42,431 nucleotides of DNA from CAVWXT01 sp963759115 (GTDB lineage Bacteria; Planctomycetota; Planctomycetia; Pirellulales; Thermoguttaceae). Every line of letters begins with the position of its first letter. Position 1 is the stretch's first letter. Below the pieces are notes generated by a model. That model searched no databases, was not told where the DNA came from, and saw nothing but the letters and a program-made list of their open reading frames with translations. The translations under genes and the position numbers were made by a program. This document shows positions 41,193 through 42,431 of the stretch, piece after piece. The stretch lies in assembly GCA_963759115.1 (NCBI GenBank), contig CAVWXT010000015.1, positions 1 through 42,431 of the forward strand, read 5' to 3'.

Positions 41193-42431
41193 TCAGTTGG
41201 CCGGCGATAACAGGTCCACGGCGTCCAACCCGAACGCGAATCCCTGCGAGGCGGCATTCTTGCCCACGGCCGTGACGCGCAGCCGATGCGGGCCGCTCGG
41301 CATTTCGAACGTACCCAATTCCAGGCTGCCGGCCGGGCAGACGCGACCGGCGTAGAGGTCGAACGGCGCACCCAAGGACTTGCCGTCGAGCGCCGCGCGG
41401 ACGATGCCGAAATCGGGGGCTGCCGAGGCCAGCACCCGCAGCCGGTAGCGGCCGGCTTTCGCCACGGAAAAGCCCAGTTCCACGAAGCCGCCGTGCTGGG
41501 CCCCGCAGAAGAGCTGCCGGCCACGGCTCCACATCGGGCCCCCCCACGGCTTCATGTCCTGCGAACTGGTCGAACAGTGCTGGCTGGCCAGCACGCGCAT
41601 TGCCTCGGCCTCGTAGCGCACGACGGGCACTTCGGCACGGGGCGATTCACGTTCCAGCCAAAGAGCGTCGTTGGCATAGCGCTCGGCATAAGCAAACGAC
41701 ATCACGCCGTAACCGTTCTTGCCCCACTTCGGGCCGTCGCTGTTGCGGAAAAGGAATACCCCACCGCCCAGCCGTTGGGCGTCGTCGGTATAGCCGGTGA
41801 ACATGATGCTGTGGCCGTCGAAGACCTTCGCCGGAGGCGGCACCTCCAGAAGTTGATAGCCGTGAAGCTGCTTGGGCCACCGCAGCCCGCAGGCCACGGG
41901 ATGGCGGCGGCCAGCGCCTGCCGGATGGCCAACATCTGCGGCGGGCTCAACGGGCATTGCACGTCCCAACGCTTGATCCAATGCACCAGCCATCGCCGGC
42001 TCTCTTCCTTGGCATTGGCCGAGGCGGCTGGGGACGGCCGGCGTGCCGCGTCGCTGGTGCTCCTGTAGGGCATCAGCTCGTCGGAGCAAATGCCCAGCAC
42101 GTTCAGGCCGTGGACCGCCTTGTAGAACATCGCCTGGTCGCCGGTCATGCCCGACGCTTCGTTGGCCGCCCAGATCAAAAATTCCTCCGAGAGCCGCGAC
42201 GGCCGGCGGTGCGACTCGCGGCCCACTTCGAACTCGGCCACTCCCGTGACAGCGAACAACGAGCAGGTGTCGCGGTTGCCCTGCACGCGGGCCGTCAGGC
42301 CCAGCCGCTCGATCTCCGGCATCAAGTCGACGCTGGCCGGCAAATGCCCATGCGGCGGCAACCGGACGTCCGTCTGTGCCACGGCGAAACCGGCAAGCAG
42401 CCATGGGCTAAGAACAAGCAGAAGACGGGCC
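41193..42431 (-). CDS. Papain-like (C1A) cysteine peptidase with C-terminal module, partial at window edge (one frameshift)
   Basis: The frame runs off the right edge; the visible N-terminus (RLLLVLSPWLLAGFAVAQ) is most of a signal peptide. The active-site cysteine region reads VQGNRDTCSLFAVTGVAEFE. The oxyanion Gln and Cys25 are kept, but the usual disulfide Cys22 and Trp26 are absent. The histidine lies in VFDGHSIMFTGY and the asparagine in FRNSDGPKWGKNGYGVMSFA. A frame change near 41890 separates Cys from His/Asn. After the peptidase domain comes a beta-sandwich module (YEAEAMRVLASQHCSTS; GGFVELGFSVAKAGRYRLRV; HRLRVTAVGKNAASQGFAFG), probably a carbohydrate-binding domain. It is secreted. 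It lies 135 bases upstream of the M13 peptidase gene on the same strand. Confidence 0.8.

Overview
The window looks like a Planctomycetota chromosome, probably Pirellulales-like; this is inference. The pointers are high GC, small ECF sigma/anti-sigma cassettes followed by secreted proteins of planctomycete character, very large secreted hydrolases, dispersed palindromic repeats, and triplicated 'secretin N0/STN-like' modules. No rRNA or tRNA gene was recognised.

Left part (about 1-17.6 kb, all on the minus strand): a central-carbohydrate and stress-protein cluster. In transcription order it reads: transaldolase 3' relic, ferritin-like protein, second transaldolase tail, phosphoglucomutase, alpha-glucan phosphorylase, slipin, second phosphorylase tail, glycogen debranching enzyme (glgX), class I aldolase, glucose-6-phosphate isomerase, DUF389 membrane protein, P-type ATPase 5' stub, PRC-barrel protein, 6-phosphogluconate dehydrogenase, glucose-6-phosphate dehydrogenase, phosphoketolase 5' stub, M90/MtfA-like peptidase with SEC-C motif. 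Several start/stop codons overlap as ATGA, which suggests translational coupling. Together the genes could mobilise glycogen to glucose-6-phosphate and feed glycolysis, the oxidative pentose phosphate route and, formerly, the phosphoketolase shunt.

Junction (17.6-19.4 kb): a palindromic MITE-like element and degraded IS4-like and IS630-like transposase genes separate the cluster from the rest.

Middle (19.5-28.4 kb, plus strand): an ECF sigma factor, a ZAS-type anti-sigma factor and a secreted protein, then an NTF2-fold immunity-like gene inside a repeat cassette, two CsgG/FlgO-like secreted proteins (the second very large with TPR and propeller-like parts), and a secreted protein with three tandem STN-like modules.

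Right part (28.4-42.4 kb): secreted hydrolases. These are a very large six-hairpin glycosidase-like protein (minus), an NHL-propeller/HExxH/CBM9-like protein (plus), a U32 peptidase/RlhA-like protein (minus), an M48 peptidase fragment (plus), an M13 neprilysin-like peptidase (minus), and a papain-like cysteine peptidase with a C-terminal module that runs off the right edge (minus).

Two features dominate. First, most genes over about 1 kb carry single-base frameshifts that restore a conserved family sequence when corrected. This looks more like consensus-sequence indel error than biology, so 'frameshifted' does not mean dead. Second, and independent of that, four gene junctions show the same layout: a gene, an inserted cargo (gene or repeat), then a diverged second copy of the first gene's 3' tail, then the next gene. 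This repeated 'tail-cargo-tail' architecture is the most unusual signal in the window.
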